Program-made: the position numbers and the translations under genes
NCBI GenBank assembly: GCA_006386115.1
Contig: VFIW01000107.1
Location: 62,001-126,000, forward strand
Reading direction: 5' to 3'
DNA from: Globisporangium splendens
Lineage: Eukaryota > Oomycota > Peronosporomycetes > Pythiales > Pythiaceae
DNA: 64,000 bases
Part shown: piece after piece, positions 44,300 through 55,301 of the stretch
How the letters are laid out: each line of letters opens with the position of its first letter
Position numbering within the stretch: the stretch's first letter is position 1
Notes under the pieces: generated by a model
Told to the model about the DNA's origin: nothing
The model's database searches: none
The model's input: the letters and a program-made list of their open reading frames with translations, nothing else

Positions 44300-46885
44300 C
44301 TATATCAGTACCTCGCCGCCGCCGCGCGGCGTGGTCGTGGCCCCATAAATACCGGCGTACGGAGCCCGAGGCGTGTCGGCCGACTCCAGTTCTCTCAGCA
44401 CCGTGCGGCTCTGGCTGCGGTGCGATCCGCCCTTCCTGCGCAAGATGAACGCACCGACGGCGACGGCGACCGCGATGCTCGCACCCACCACCGTGAACGC
44501 GGCTGTGTTACCGCGGCGCGATGACGGCATCGTCATGGTCGTGCTGCTCTCGGGCGTCGCCGAGACGGTGCCACCACTCATGACGCTCGGACTCGTATTC
44601 GAAGTGCCACTGCTTTCACTTGCCACCGACCCGCTTGGGGTCTCAATGATCGGCTGGATCGTCGCGAAATCGTTGGCCTCAGCGTCGCTTTTCATCGGAT
44701 CCTTGGTCGGAGACGTGGCTGGGGACGGTGGACGCACGTCAACGCCCGCTTCAGCGGACTGTGAACCTACGTCGGACGAGGAAGAAGAGGTAGACGGTGT
44801 GTTCTTGTCTGGATCGCCTGCATCGTGGCTTGAGGAGCCTGATGATGCATGTGATCCTGACGCAGGGTTTGGAGACTGCGCCGACGTTGACGATGGCCCT
44901 GGAGCTGGTGTTGAGCTTGGTGTAGGAGGCGTCGGGGTTGCTGGTACTAACGTAGTTGGGGCTGGTGTCGTTGGGAAGCTGATACCCTCTCGTGGAACCG
45001 GTGTCGCTGGGAGATCTCCGGCATCCGGGTCTGCAGTCGTAGGTGACAGCGCTGCAGTCGTAGCCGTGGGCGTCGGGGTATCAGCTGGAGATGTCGCCAC
45101 GGGGGGAGCCGTCGGTGATAAATCCCGCGAAGGTCGAAGCGATGGTGGCTCAGGAGAAGGAGTGGCCGACGTCTCTGGCGCAGCCGTCGTTGGCTCCGGC
45201 GTCGCCGAGACTTCAGGTGCTGGCGTTGACTTCGGTACCGTTGTCGTTTGCTCTGGTGCAGGCGTTGACTCCGGTGTCGTCGCTGGCACTGATGTGGACT
45301 CAGGTGCCGGCGTTGGCTCCGACGCTGACTCTGACACCGACGTCGGTTCTGGAGTTGATGTCTCCGGCGCAGCCGTTGTCGGTTCAGGGGTATCTGGCGC
45401 CGTCGACGTTGGCTCCGGTGAAGCCATCGTCTCTGGAGCCTGCGTCGACTCTAGTACCGTTGTCGTTGGCTCAGGTGCCGCTGTTGAATCTGGAGACGTT
45501 GTCGTTGGTTCTGGTGCGGTCGTCTCTGGTGCGGTCACCTCTGTTGCTGTCGTATCCGGTGCTGCTGTCGTCGGTTCTGGTGACGATGTTGACTCAGGTG
45601 CCGTCGTCGTTGGTTCAGGTACTGCCGTAGCCGGTGCAATCGTTGCCTCAGGCGTTGGCTCAGGAGATGTCGTCGTTGGTTCTGGCGCCGACGTCTCCGG
45701 TGCTGTCGTTTCTGGTGCCATCGTGTTCTCTGGTGCCGCCGTCGTTGGCTCAGGGGTTGGCGTTGACTCTGATGGTGTCGTATCTAGAGTTATCGTAGTT
45801 GGTGCCGGCGTCGACTCCGGTGTCGTCGTTGCCTCAGACGCTGAAGTTGATTCTGGTGTACTCGTTGGCTCTGGTGCTGACGTTACTGGCGAAGGAGTCG
45901 TCGTCTCAGGTGCCGATGTCGGCTCTGGCGAAGACGTTTGTTCTGGTGTCGTCGTTGCTTCTGGTGTATCTGTTGTCGTCTCTGGTGCAGTAGTCGTTGG
46001 CTCTGGTGCTGCCGTCGTTGGCTCTGGCGCCGTGGTGGTCTCAGGCGATGGCGTGGATTCTGGTGTCGGCGTTGACTCTGGTGCTGCCGTCGTTGGCTCA
46101 GGTGACGGCGTTTCCGTGGTATCTGGGGCACCCGTCGTCTCTGGTGCAGTAGTCGTTGGCTCTGGTGCTGCCGTCGTTGGCTCTGGTGTCGTCGTCACTG
46201 GCTCTTGCACCGGTGTCTCTGGCACCGCCGTCGTAGTCTCTGGTGCTGCCGTCGTTGGCTCTGGTGTCGTCGTCACTGGCTCTTGCACCGGTGTCTCTGG
46301 CACCGCCGTCGTAGTCTCTGGTGCTGCCGTTGCTGGAATTGGTGCCGTTGTTGTCACTGTCTCCTCAGGCGTTGTCGTAGTTGCTGGCAGGGTCATTGTC
46401 TCTGGTACCATGGTTGTATGTGACTCTGTCATTGTCGCCAGCGCTCTTGTCACTGCCGCAATCGTGGTCGATGCCTCCGCCTTCACGCACTGCAGTGCAT
46501 CGTCTCCACTTGCAACGACATCGAGACTCACGCATCCCAGACTTCCATTCGCCAGCACAGCACAACAACTTCCATGCACCACAGTCGATTCGCCTGTAAC
46601 ATCGCTCTGTCCTGCAATGGGGCACGCCGTCCCCATGATCTGCTCCTTTGTACCTGCGCAGGGCTCCTGCTGCAGACAGAACACTTGGCTCTGTCCGAGC
46701 ACCACGGCGCCATGGAGACCGAGGTCTTCGCAGCTCGCGCCGAGCGTGCCATTCGAGAACGCCGCCGCTGACGCGAGCGCGTCAACGCACATGATCTGTT
46801 GCACTGCGATACTCAACACGGCCGCGAGCCTTCGTCGCGACCGCCACGGAGGCGCCACCGCACGCCGCTGTTGCATGTTCCTCAA
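44300..46885 (-). CDS. Mucin-like Thr/Pro/Glu-repeat membrane glycoprotein
   Basis: 861 residues without introns. After an Arg-rich start and a hydrophobic signal segment (LAAVLSIAVQQIMCVDALAS) comes a domain of about 100 residues with eight Cys. A repeat region of some 550 residues follows, built from units like PEPTTAAPETT, an expected target for dense O-glycosylation. Next are a Ser-rich part, one membrane helix (FTVVGASIAVAVAVGAFIL) and a cytosolic tail of about 50 residues. It is probably a cell-wall or surface protein. The repeat includes an exact 78-base tandem duplication (46160-46315). The opposite strand is open for 842 codons only because the repeat codons give no stops in antisense. 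Confidence 0.9.
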   Translation of the reverse strand: MRNMQQRRAVAPPWRSRRRLAAVLSIAVQQIMCVDALASAAAFSNGTLGASCEDLGLHGAVVLGQSQVFCLQQEPCAGTKEQIMGTACPIAGQSDVTGESTVVHGSCCAVLANGSLGCVSLDVVASGDDALQCVKAEASTTIAAVTRALATMTESHTTMVPETMTLPATTTTPEETVTTTAPIPATAAPETTTAVPETPVQEPVTTTPEPTTAAPETTTAVPETPVQEPVTTTPEPTTAAPEPTTTAPETTGAPDTTETPSPEPTTAAPESTPTPESTPSPETTTAPEPTTAAPEPTTTAPETTTDTPEATTTPEQTSSPEPTSAPETTTPSPVTSAPEPTSTPESTSASEATTTPESTPAPTTITLDTTPSESTPTPEPTTAAPENTMAPETTAPETSAPEPTTTSPEPTPEATIAPATAVPEPTTTAPESTSSPEPTTAAPDTTATEVTAPETTAPEPTTTSPDSTAAPEPTTTVLESTQAPETMASPEPTSTAPDTPEPTTAAPETSTPEPTSVSESASEPTPAPESTSVPATTPESTPAPEQTTTVPKSTPAPEVSATPEPTTAAPETSATPSPEPPSLRPSRDLSPTAPPVATSPADTPTPTATTAALSPTTADPDAGDLPATPVPREGISFPTTPAPTTLVPATPTPPTPSSTPAPGPSSTSAQSPNPASGSHASSGSSSHDAGDPDKNTPSTSSSSSDVGSQSAEAGVDVRPPSPATSPTKDPMKSDAEANDFATIQPIIETPSGSVASESSGTSNTSPSVMSGGTVSATPESSTTMTMPSSRRGNTAAFTVVGASIAVAVAVGAFILRRKGGSHRSQSRTVLRELESADTPRAPYAGIYGATTTPRGGGEVLI
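46160..46315 (-). repeat. Exact 78-base tandem duplication in the mucin-like gene
   Basis: Two copies (46160-46237 and 46238-46315) encode 26 residues including AVPETPVQEPVTTTPEP; a third partial copy begins at 46316. The exactness points to recent slippage or unequal crossing-over. Confidence 0.85.
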
Positions 46886-48663
46886 GTGTTGGCGACTGTA
46901 GATTCCGGAGCTCCTCGTTGGAGCGGACGACAGAGCGGATGGGGAGAGAGCGAGAGGGGATCCGCTCCAGTTACTTTATAGTGACGCACGAACGCTCGAA
47001 ACTGCCGCCTCTGTCCTTATCGCACACCTCGTCTTCAAGCTTTTCCCTTGTGTACAAGAGAGAGGGGGGACGCACTTTATTCAATAAAGCAGACCGACAC
47101 AAATGCGGGTTGTTAGGCCGCGCTGTATTGCCTCACTGGTTGCCGTGTGTACGCGCACTATCTGCGCGTTCGTGTGTGTGTGTGTGTCTTTGCGTCCCAA
47201 AAGGGCAATCAACTCAACAGTAAATGCATGGCGGAAGGTTTGGAGAAAGCAGACAGGTGCGCAGCGTGTCTGTGGGTGGATATGTCGCCAGGAAAGAAAC
47301 AATGGGGGATGGGCGGGTTGTGTTCACTTTATATCGCCCACCATCTTGTGCAGTCGTTGCGTTACTTTAGAGAGCGATTGTGTCACTTAAGAGCGTTGAC
47401 CCACACATGGTCATCCATGCACGCATCCGGAGGGGTAGGGTATCGTCCGCTTGGCCTACCCCTGCGTCAGTGGGTGCGGAATGAAGGAGGGACCATTCTC
47501 TGTAATTGCATAATTTGGCGTTTTTTCAGCCACACTGTGGCCATGCATTTGCTCATTTACGACATGCACAAACCACTGACTGCATTAATACGACAGTGCT
47601 TTCATTACATAATTATAGGAGTCGCGTGCATGCATGTACCCACCTCCGTTCGCATGCACCGCTCCCTTTTCACAAAACAGGGACCGTTTGTAGTTTCCCT
47701 CCCCACGTTGTCGCCGTTGGAGCTGCATGCACCTTCCATGCGTACGAAAAGTGTGTGGCCACGAGCGCTCCTCCATTCAACAAAGTTGTTCGAAAGTGTC
47801 GTTTCGTCGTCGTGAGAAGGGGTTCAAAATATAAGAGGCTTGTACGCGAACAACAGAATGAAATCGTCGCTTTTAACACTCTAGGGCAAGCAACTCCGAG
47901 TCACTGATTGCGCGACGCACGCATTGCACACACATGCACTTGCGGGTCCATCCATGAAAGTGCGAGATCGTGATTCACTTTGCATTGTAGCCGCCTATCC
48001 AGCGAATAGATCAAGTGCACTCTGAAGTGCCACGGCAGCACATTGCATCAGCCACACAGTGTGACTCGCCTCAAAATTTCCACAGACACTCATCCACATT
48101 ACTTCTGATCGATAGACAATATCCGATACACTCTTGAAGATGGTTGAATGCAATGCTATCGTTTTTTAGAAGGTGCACTATGTATGGCTAGAATACTTGC
48201 TGCCTTTCAACTATTATACTGTCTTGCCTGTGTACAATGTGATACCTTGTCATTTTTATCAAATCAGCTGCTTGATTGATCTGTGCGCTTCAACATCAAC
48301 AAGATGAACTTTTGTGTTACTTCACGTTCAGTACCCACTGCAGAATGGGTGGGTGAATTTATCAAGTGAAAGTCTCTGTTTGCGAGATTGAGTTCCAAGC
48401 ATGAGTTCTGTGAACGCGACTGATAAAGAACCCATAACCACGAACGCGAACAACCGATCGATTATGGACGCTTGCTTTCATTTTTTCTGATCGTTTTCTT
48501 CAAATTATGATACAATAGTGTACTAGCAAAGACCAAAGGCGGCTCCACTCAGCTTGGCTTGGGCACAGAAACACAAAGACACCCTGTGCTTGGATCTCTT
48601 TTCTTTCTCAGTATCTGAAGTTTCACGGTCTCACTTGGTTCGTCAGCAACTCTCACGTTGGTC
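46886..48663. other. Intergenic region, no supported gene
   Basis: About 1.8 kb. 46886-47050 should hold the promoter of the mucin-like gene. The rest is A/T-rich from 47900 onward. A (GT)n tract lies near 47175-47189. No frame shows coding bias. Confidence 0.5.
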
Positions 48664-51305
48664 TCACTTAGCATCCTTCGTCTCCACCAAGGTGCTCAGA
48701 AGATCCGACAGCACCAGGCCACAACTGCTTTGTCGCTCAGGGCATCTGGCATAGACAGCAGACTCCGAAGCGTACTGAGCTTGCGCGAAACCTGCAACAA
48801 TCAGCCAGAAACACAAAAGTCAAGTGAATCAATTGCCTCACCGAAACAGCCACCAGCAAAAAGGAATAGAAAACACCTACGTCGCTTGAAAAAATCGTAC
48901 GCTGCGCCAGCGTCAAAGCCCGAGCAGCTCAGCACAAAGCTGCTCCGGTGGCGCGCTTGCGCTGCTTCCGACTTTTGTAACATCGCAATGATCCGCTGCT
49001 GAAAATCCGAAACCTCGTCGTTTTCACCATCGGTCAAAGTGTCCACTCCGATTGGTCTGACTTCAACAGCAGCAGTGTCCTGCTCGGTCGATTCAGCAAC
49101 CAGCGGACACGCAATGTCGCCAACAACGATAAACGCCGCCGCGGCAGCAGTTTGCACCTCCTCCAGCTGCGATAACACGGCACGACAGACGCCAGCATCC
49201 ATCTCGGGCACACAAGACAAGTCTTTGGACGGATGGAAGACCACGACGTCCCCAGAATGGTCCGAACGAGTGTCCAACTCAGCATTGCTTGACGGTTTCT
49301 CGGTGATTTTCGACAATTTCTTAACCTTGGTCACCATTTTCTTCTTACGACGCTGCGAAGCCGTCATTTCTGCTGGAGCGTTCGCTTTCTCTTGTTCCTT
49401 CACGCTCACGTCTGACTCACTCACGTGAATGACGCCGTTGATATTGTACACCGAGCAGTGGATGGCAATGCGACCAGCAACGTTGAAACGCCACGCAAAC
49501 CCGCTTCCAGCACCGAGCAGAGGCGTCGAGACCTTGCGAACCAGCGTCTCTGAACGATCGAACTGCGTCGCGTCGAGCGGGTGCTCGACCATACCCAAAG
49601 TCGATTCGCTTACACGCCAGACCACGACATCTCCCTTCTGGATGAACAACTCCGCAGGCTTGAACACGAAATCTTCCAGCAGCACCTCATGAACCTTCAG
49701 TTTCGCATCACTCGATGTCAAGCTTTCGATCTTGTCCAATGGCAACGACGTTGGGAAGTTCACATCCGCCAGGTCCAGTTCGGACGAAGATGCCAGCGCA
49801 TTCCTGCTCGCAATTGCATTATCGCCGGAAATTAGACTGTACTGGAGACCAAACGCCTCGTCGTCCGAGCCCGATTGCGTTTCCTGACTCGACGATTCCA
49901 CCACTAGGCAGCTCAGGCTCGTCTTTGTCTTCGTTGCCGAATTCGCGTGTACTTTCAGCGAATGACGCTCTTCTCGTGTATACGCTAGCTCTTCGTCTTC
50001 CTCATTTGTGTTCTGGGACGACTCTGTCTGCTCGTTTACGACCGTGAGTGCTGGCGTTGTTTGTGCGGGAGCCGAGGTAGCAACTGGTTTGACCTTCCAC
50101 AGCAACTGCTTCATTAAACTGGGATTGGCTTTCCTGTTGCTGTTGTTGCTGGCAGTTTGCTTTCGACGCCGGAGCTCAAATGCAGCGTCTTTCCGTTGCT
50201 TTCGCACGTGTGTCTGCTGCTGTGGCTTTGACTCACTGACATCAGTCTTTGGGTAATCAATTGGTTCCGTTGGCTGCTTGATCTTGGTCATCAAATTGCT
50301 GACAGCAGCAACAGGATGCACGGATTCCGTCGCCACAGAATCCGATCTCTCAGACGATCTATCGCTTCCAGCTAACTCTGCAAAGAAGATACACAAACAC
50401 GTGGTTAGTCGCATACATACACGCATCAATCAATGACGGGAATGAAGGGCTCACCTCTATCGCGAACCTGGTGTCTATGCTTCGTCTTGTTCTGGCGCTT
50501 CGCTTTCGGAGTAATCGGCAGGTCAACTGCATCTTTACCTGCGACCGTCACCTGTTTCTCGCTCGCCTCAACACAAGACGTTTTCACGATCTCAACCGGT
50601 GATGTTGCCGTTGCCTCCTGCGCATTGTCACTACATACCGTTGTTGCAGGACCTGCTTCACTCTCACCAGCAACTGGCGTCTCCTTGCGCATCTTTTCGC
50701 TCTTGTTCTTCGTCGGCTTCTTGCCACTTCTATGCGGCAGTTCATTCGCCACAGGCTTGTGCTTCTTTTTGCGCGTGTACGAAGCGCCTTCTGGCAATCG
50801 ACTCGACGCATCAGCATGTCGCTGGCTTTTGCCTTTCACAACCACTGCTGAGGTATCGACAGCGTCCACAGGATCCACATCACGATGCTCGAGCTGATTA
50901 TCGCCTGCTTCTCCGGCAACGACGCCTTTATTCGCACGCTCTTCGCTGTTCGTATTGCTCGTATCGCGGTTCTCTGATGCGCCAGCGACGACAGCACGCT
51001 TCGCCTTCAGCGGCTTCGCTTTCGCTTTCGGCTGCTGCTTGACGACCGTAGCTGCTGGCGTCGCGGGATCGTCGTCATTATGCTCACTACTGCTGTTATT
51101 ATTGTTGTTATTGTCCGCCACAGGCACTTTGCGGCGATAGCGCATGCCAAAGGGGAGGACGCCAACCGACGAATAGACTGCATGCATGTGTAGTCAACCC
51201 ATTAGCGTATCGCTCAGTTTGCCAACGCTCCCATAAAGATACCCACTACATATGCGCACATATACGTCTCCATATATACGCACCTTTCTCTGGTGTTTTG
51301 CCCAT
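48664..51305 (-). CDS. Lys/Ser-rich protein with a cupredoxin-like domain, four exons
   Basis: Exons (minus) are 51305-51284, 51177-50455, 50377-48881 and 48791-48664, with continuous frame (789 residues). The short first exon encodes MGKTPEK. The first half is low-complexity and basic (GKSQRHADASS, RKKKHKP, SGKKPTKNK). Near 49430-49680 a cupredoxin-like domain is visible: LLEDFVFKPAELFIQKGDVVVW, then a second half ending IAIHCSVYNINGVIHV, where the His-Cys pair resembles a type-1 copper ligand set, although I cannot confirm all ligands. No signal peptide is seen, which is odd for a cupredoxin. The last intron and exon are the least certain: two donors are possible at 48871-48881 and give different tails. 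Confidence 0.7.
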
Positions 51306-52882
51306 GCTGCTTATGGACTCGTAGGTGGCGCTTGTATCAACTGTGTGTACGTACGAACGAAGACGCCTTTGTGGAAGGTGTCTCTTGACGACTCAGCTTA
51401 TGGCGGTGGCGTATTGTTTTTTATGTGTGTGTGTGTGTGTTTTTTTCTTTCGACAGATCCACAGGCCAAACAGGCCGTTGCAAAACCACCCACCCACCCA
51501 CCCGTATGCAGTAATCAATCACAGCATACATAGTTGTGTCCAAAACCCGGGTTTAGTGGGTTCTGCGGGTTTGTTTTTGTGTTGGAGAAAGAAAAGATAA
51601 AATACGGCGAAATGCATAAATTACTTGCAATGCAGCTTTTTCTAGAAGAAACGATGCCTGTGAGCGTGTTGAGCACGAAAATGCGGACCTTGGAACTCGT
51701 CGTGTGAAGTCTTTGTGGGATCTTTGTGGCCGATGTATCTGTCACCTTGATGCTGCTTACCAGTCAACGTGCATCTGAAAGGCGGCCGTTATCGTGTAGA
51801 CAGGGTGGTTAATAGAAGCAGCTTACGGTATCTGCTGACTGACTGGTGTGACTGATCAGTCTGTTCGGATCTTGAGAAAATGGCTCCAGGAATTGAAGTT
51901 TTGAGGTCAAAGATGGCTACTTTGGTGGGCTTGAGAGCTACAATGGCTCGGAGTTGTGCGCTTCATCCGCTGGTAGGAGGCTTGTGTATCAGATGAGCTT
52001 GTGCATCTCCAGGAGTGCTCGCATAAGTGATTTGCAGACGAGTTGTAGATGGGCACACGACCACCAAGGACACGCTTGAGGTCCTTCGGTTGTCGCATTG
52101 TTCCTCCCTCTACAGATGCCTATCTGCTGTGATTGAAGAGCGATTTCGGTTGGTCCGATCTCTCCAGATGGCGCAGATGGGACTGCTGTTCGCACGAATT
52201 ATCGACAAGAGGAAACATTCTACTGTTTTTTACTGCGCCAATGCGACTGAACTAGCCAAGAGCACCAAGGTAATACAACTTTCACCGAGTGGAAAGTGTT
52301 GCCGCACAGCATTTTGTCTGACGCGTTGATCCTGGGGTTGCGAGCTTTATATGGTCGCAAAATCGGAGGTTACAGGGGTTCGTGTGGTACACTTTAATCA
52401 CGAAATTCAGTCTATCTTGAAAATCGAGAGAGGAATGATGGTAACTTCTTTTCACCAGACGAATGGCTACAATTACTTGTCTTGGGCATGTCAACAACTC
52501 CATTCGTGATCGACGAGAGACTGCAATGCTAGGATGAGGATTTGGTATTGCTCTTGCGAATCCGTTAGACAAATGACAGCCACGAGCCCAGACTCGAGTG
52601 AAAGCGACATGCATCTCTTGCAAACGACAAGCAATCACATGGCAAGGAGGGATTTTACACATACCATTCATCGATTATGTCATTCAGTATGCTCCGAGTT
52701 TTTATTATAAACAATATCAGCACGAAGAAGACCCGAGCGGCGGCGTTTTCAAATAAAAGCCACCTCACTGCGAACTTCGCTTGTAAACAAATCACGGCAA
52801 ATAGTGCATCTTGCAAACTCACGCGTGGATGGGTAACCTGGCCATAACACCTGGCTGGATAGTACGGCTGCTCCAAAGTTGT
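51306..52882. other. Intergenic region, no supported gene
   Basis: About 1.6 kb between the 5' end of the cupredoxin-like gene and the 3' end of the first pseudokinase gene. It holds a (GT)n tract (51424-51440) and a CCCA run (51489-51503). No coding bias. Confidence 0.5.
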
Positions 52883-55301
52883 CTAGATGATCGTATTGAC
52901 GACATTCGCTTGCGCGGCTTGCAAGACAACAATGATCTCTTCGGCACTCGGACGGTTCATTGGAGAGAGCGACAGACACAGGTCAATCGTGTCACGCAGC
53001 GACTGAGGCGCTCGCATGTACTCCCGACGGTTCTCGTGAGGAGCCAGGGTTTCTTGTCGACGCACACGCCTCACAATCTCCACGTCGGACAGGGTGTTGC
53101 CTACCTCTTCCACTAGGCTCTGGAACGGAGTTGCACGGGCCAGGATCTCGCACATAATGACTCCGAACGCGTAAATGTTGATTCGCTTTGGGTCCTGTGG
53201 CGCAGAGCGGGTGATGATCTCCGGTGCCTGCCATGCGATCTGCCCCATGCCGTACGTCTCGATCGTATCAAACTTCTCAGTATTTGGGTAGCAGTCAAAG
53301 AGATTCAACTTGCATTCCAAGGAGCTGTTGACGAGCACCTTGCGGCTGGACAAGTTGCGCACATACATGTTGCATTCGGAGCTGTGGAGGTGCGCGAGCC
53401 CCTTCGCAATGTCCAAACACATCCCGAGCTTCGCCTGAAGGTCATACTGGCTGTTGTTATCCATCAGAACGCTCTTCAAGTTGCCCTTGTCCATGAACTC
53501 CGCCACAATCGCGAAATCCGTCCCGGCAAGCCAAGTGACACCCACGAGGCTGACAATGTTTTGATGGGAAAGAGTCGCCAGCACTTGTGCTTGGTTCATC
53601 AGATTCTTGGTGATGTATGCATCCGACACTTCTGCCTCCACGCGCTTCACGAGCACTTTGTTGCCCGTGAACTCGCCGAGCCACAATCTGCCGGCACCCA
53701 CTGACTTGGTCAGGGTCACCTCGTGCTGCTGGAGACGTAAGCCACGCAGGGACTCATCGCTCGAAATGAACGACAGCTTTCCGGACGCCTCGTCTTTTCC
53801 AATCAGGTTCACCGAGTTGTCGTCTGCCGCATGGTATCCGGTTGTTTTTGAACGGGACGCACGTCTGCGGTACACCAAGAATGCTGCCACCACGAGAACG
53901 ACAGCGACAACGAGCACGATGACCACAATCAATGTTGTACTGGAAGAGCCGCTGCTGCCGTCTGAAGTGGTAGCAGACGGGGATGGGGTCGACGCTGCAC
54001 TGGGTGCGTTGGTTGTTGAGGTATCAGGGCAGACTTCGATTTTACCAAGCTCAGCTACTCCCGTGCCGCAGTCAGTTCCGAGTTCGAATGAGGTAGCGGA
54101 TGCATTCGTGTCGATGTTCGCGGTCAGATTGTTGTAGGCATCTTGAGAAACAAACCAAAAGCCGAGTGGACCAAACAAATCCACATTCCTGTAAAATGCA
54201 AAACAAGCACCAAACGTAAATTCCACAGACCATATAATCCCCAACCAGTGTATAGAATTCAGCATGTCGTACGCTGTCACTTTCTGGTTGTATCGGCGCT
54301 GATAGAGGCACTTTGGCACATTTGTCAAACCTGAGTTGCCCACGATATCACTAAAGGAGAAAAAGAGGTACACACATAAACAAAAAAGATAAGAATGGAC
54401 AACGCATTAACTCCTTCATAGGAACGCAGAAACGCACACTTGGTTGAGTTTGGATGCCGAGGACACATCCAGAGACACGTCAGTGATATTCGAGTCCTCA
54501 ACTTTCCTACGGTTTGCATCAAAAGAAAGTTTAATTTAGCGATCGCAAGCATTATGTGACCATGAGTCAAGATCAATAAAGGCACGTACAGATAGGTGAG
54601 AACGTCTGGGACCTTGAGTTCAAGCAACGAGCTCTTGAAGTTCACCTTGGAGAACGACCTGCACAACGGCAAATTTAGCACGTCAGTGCTTCTTCAGGCG
54701 CCAGCAGGAATCACTCCGAATCACCACGTACAGTGTGTATAATGTTTTATTGGAAAAATCGAAAGAAGCATTGACGACTGGTGGAGAGCTTGCGTTGCCA
54801 CCGTTGCTGAATTCCCTGTGAAACCAAGAAAAGAGAGAGTTAGCATCGATTCGCGGCATGCTGCCAGCAAGCAGATGTCTTCATCCACCGCTCATCCAAT
54901 AGAGTGCCGTACAGGCTTTGCAGCGTATCTGGCACCGAGACAATTGTGACAGATGGGCAGGCGATGACGAAGTTGACAGCAGTCGAAAGTCCCACAGCTA
55001 CATCGTCAGGGCTGCCCACGCACTTGTACGCAGCTTGGTTACTGTCCTTTGTGAAGATTTGGATGGTTGCCCCCTCGGCACAACTGGCGGGTACGAAAAA
55101 TGGTGTTGGCGATGCCGTCGTCGGGGTCGGTGTTGTCGTTGGCGTCGCTGTGTTGGTCGTCGTGGGTGTCGTTGTCGGTGTCGCTGACGGTGTCGCATCG
55201 TTCGCAGCACTGTTATTTTGTTGCGCGTCGACAGTCGCCGTCGTCATTACCGACGCGAGCGCGATCGCCGCGGCGAGAACCGCGTTTTTCCAGCGCACCA
55301 T
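52883..55301 (-). CDS. Receptor-like TKL pseudokinase with LRR-like ectodomain (copy 1)
   Basis: Exons (minus) are 55301-54913, 54815-54732, 54658-54590, 54506-54438, 54350-54231 and 54188-52883, in continuous frame (678 residues). All introns fall after codon position 2, and two of the small exons are 69 nt, as in LRR genes. A signal peptide and a Thr/Pro stalk precede the LRR-like exons; one membrane helix (TTLIVVIVLVVAVVLVVAAF) leads to a kinase-fold domain. The beta-3 Lys (VLVKRV) and APE (WQAPEIITR) are kept. The catalytic loop reads YVRNLSSRKVL (Asp to Asn, Asn to Lys), DFG is LFD, and the helix-C Glu is Gln. It is therefore probably inactive as an enzyme and works as a signalling scaffold. 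The last intron is 42 nt and in frame, so it might be retained. Confidence 0.87.

Noticed and set aside
44373..46901. 842-codon open frame on the plus strand opposite the mucin-like gene
   Set aside because: ACN, CCN and GAR codons give no stop codons when read in antisense, so the repeat keeps the opposite strand open. The translation is a Val/Gly/Ser monotony with no start context.
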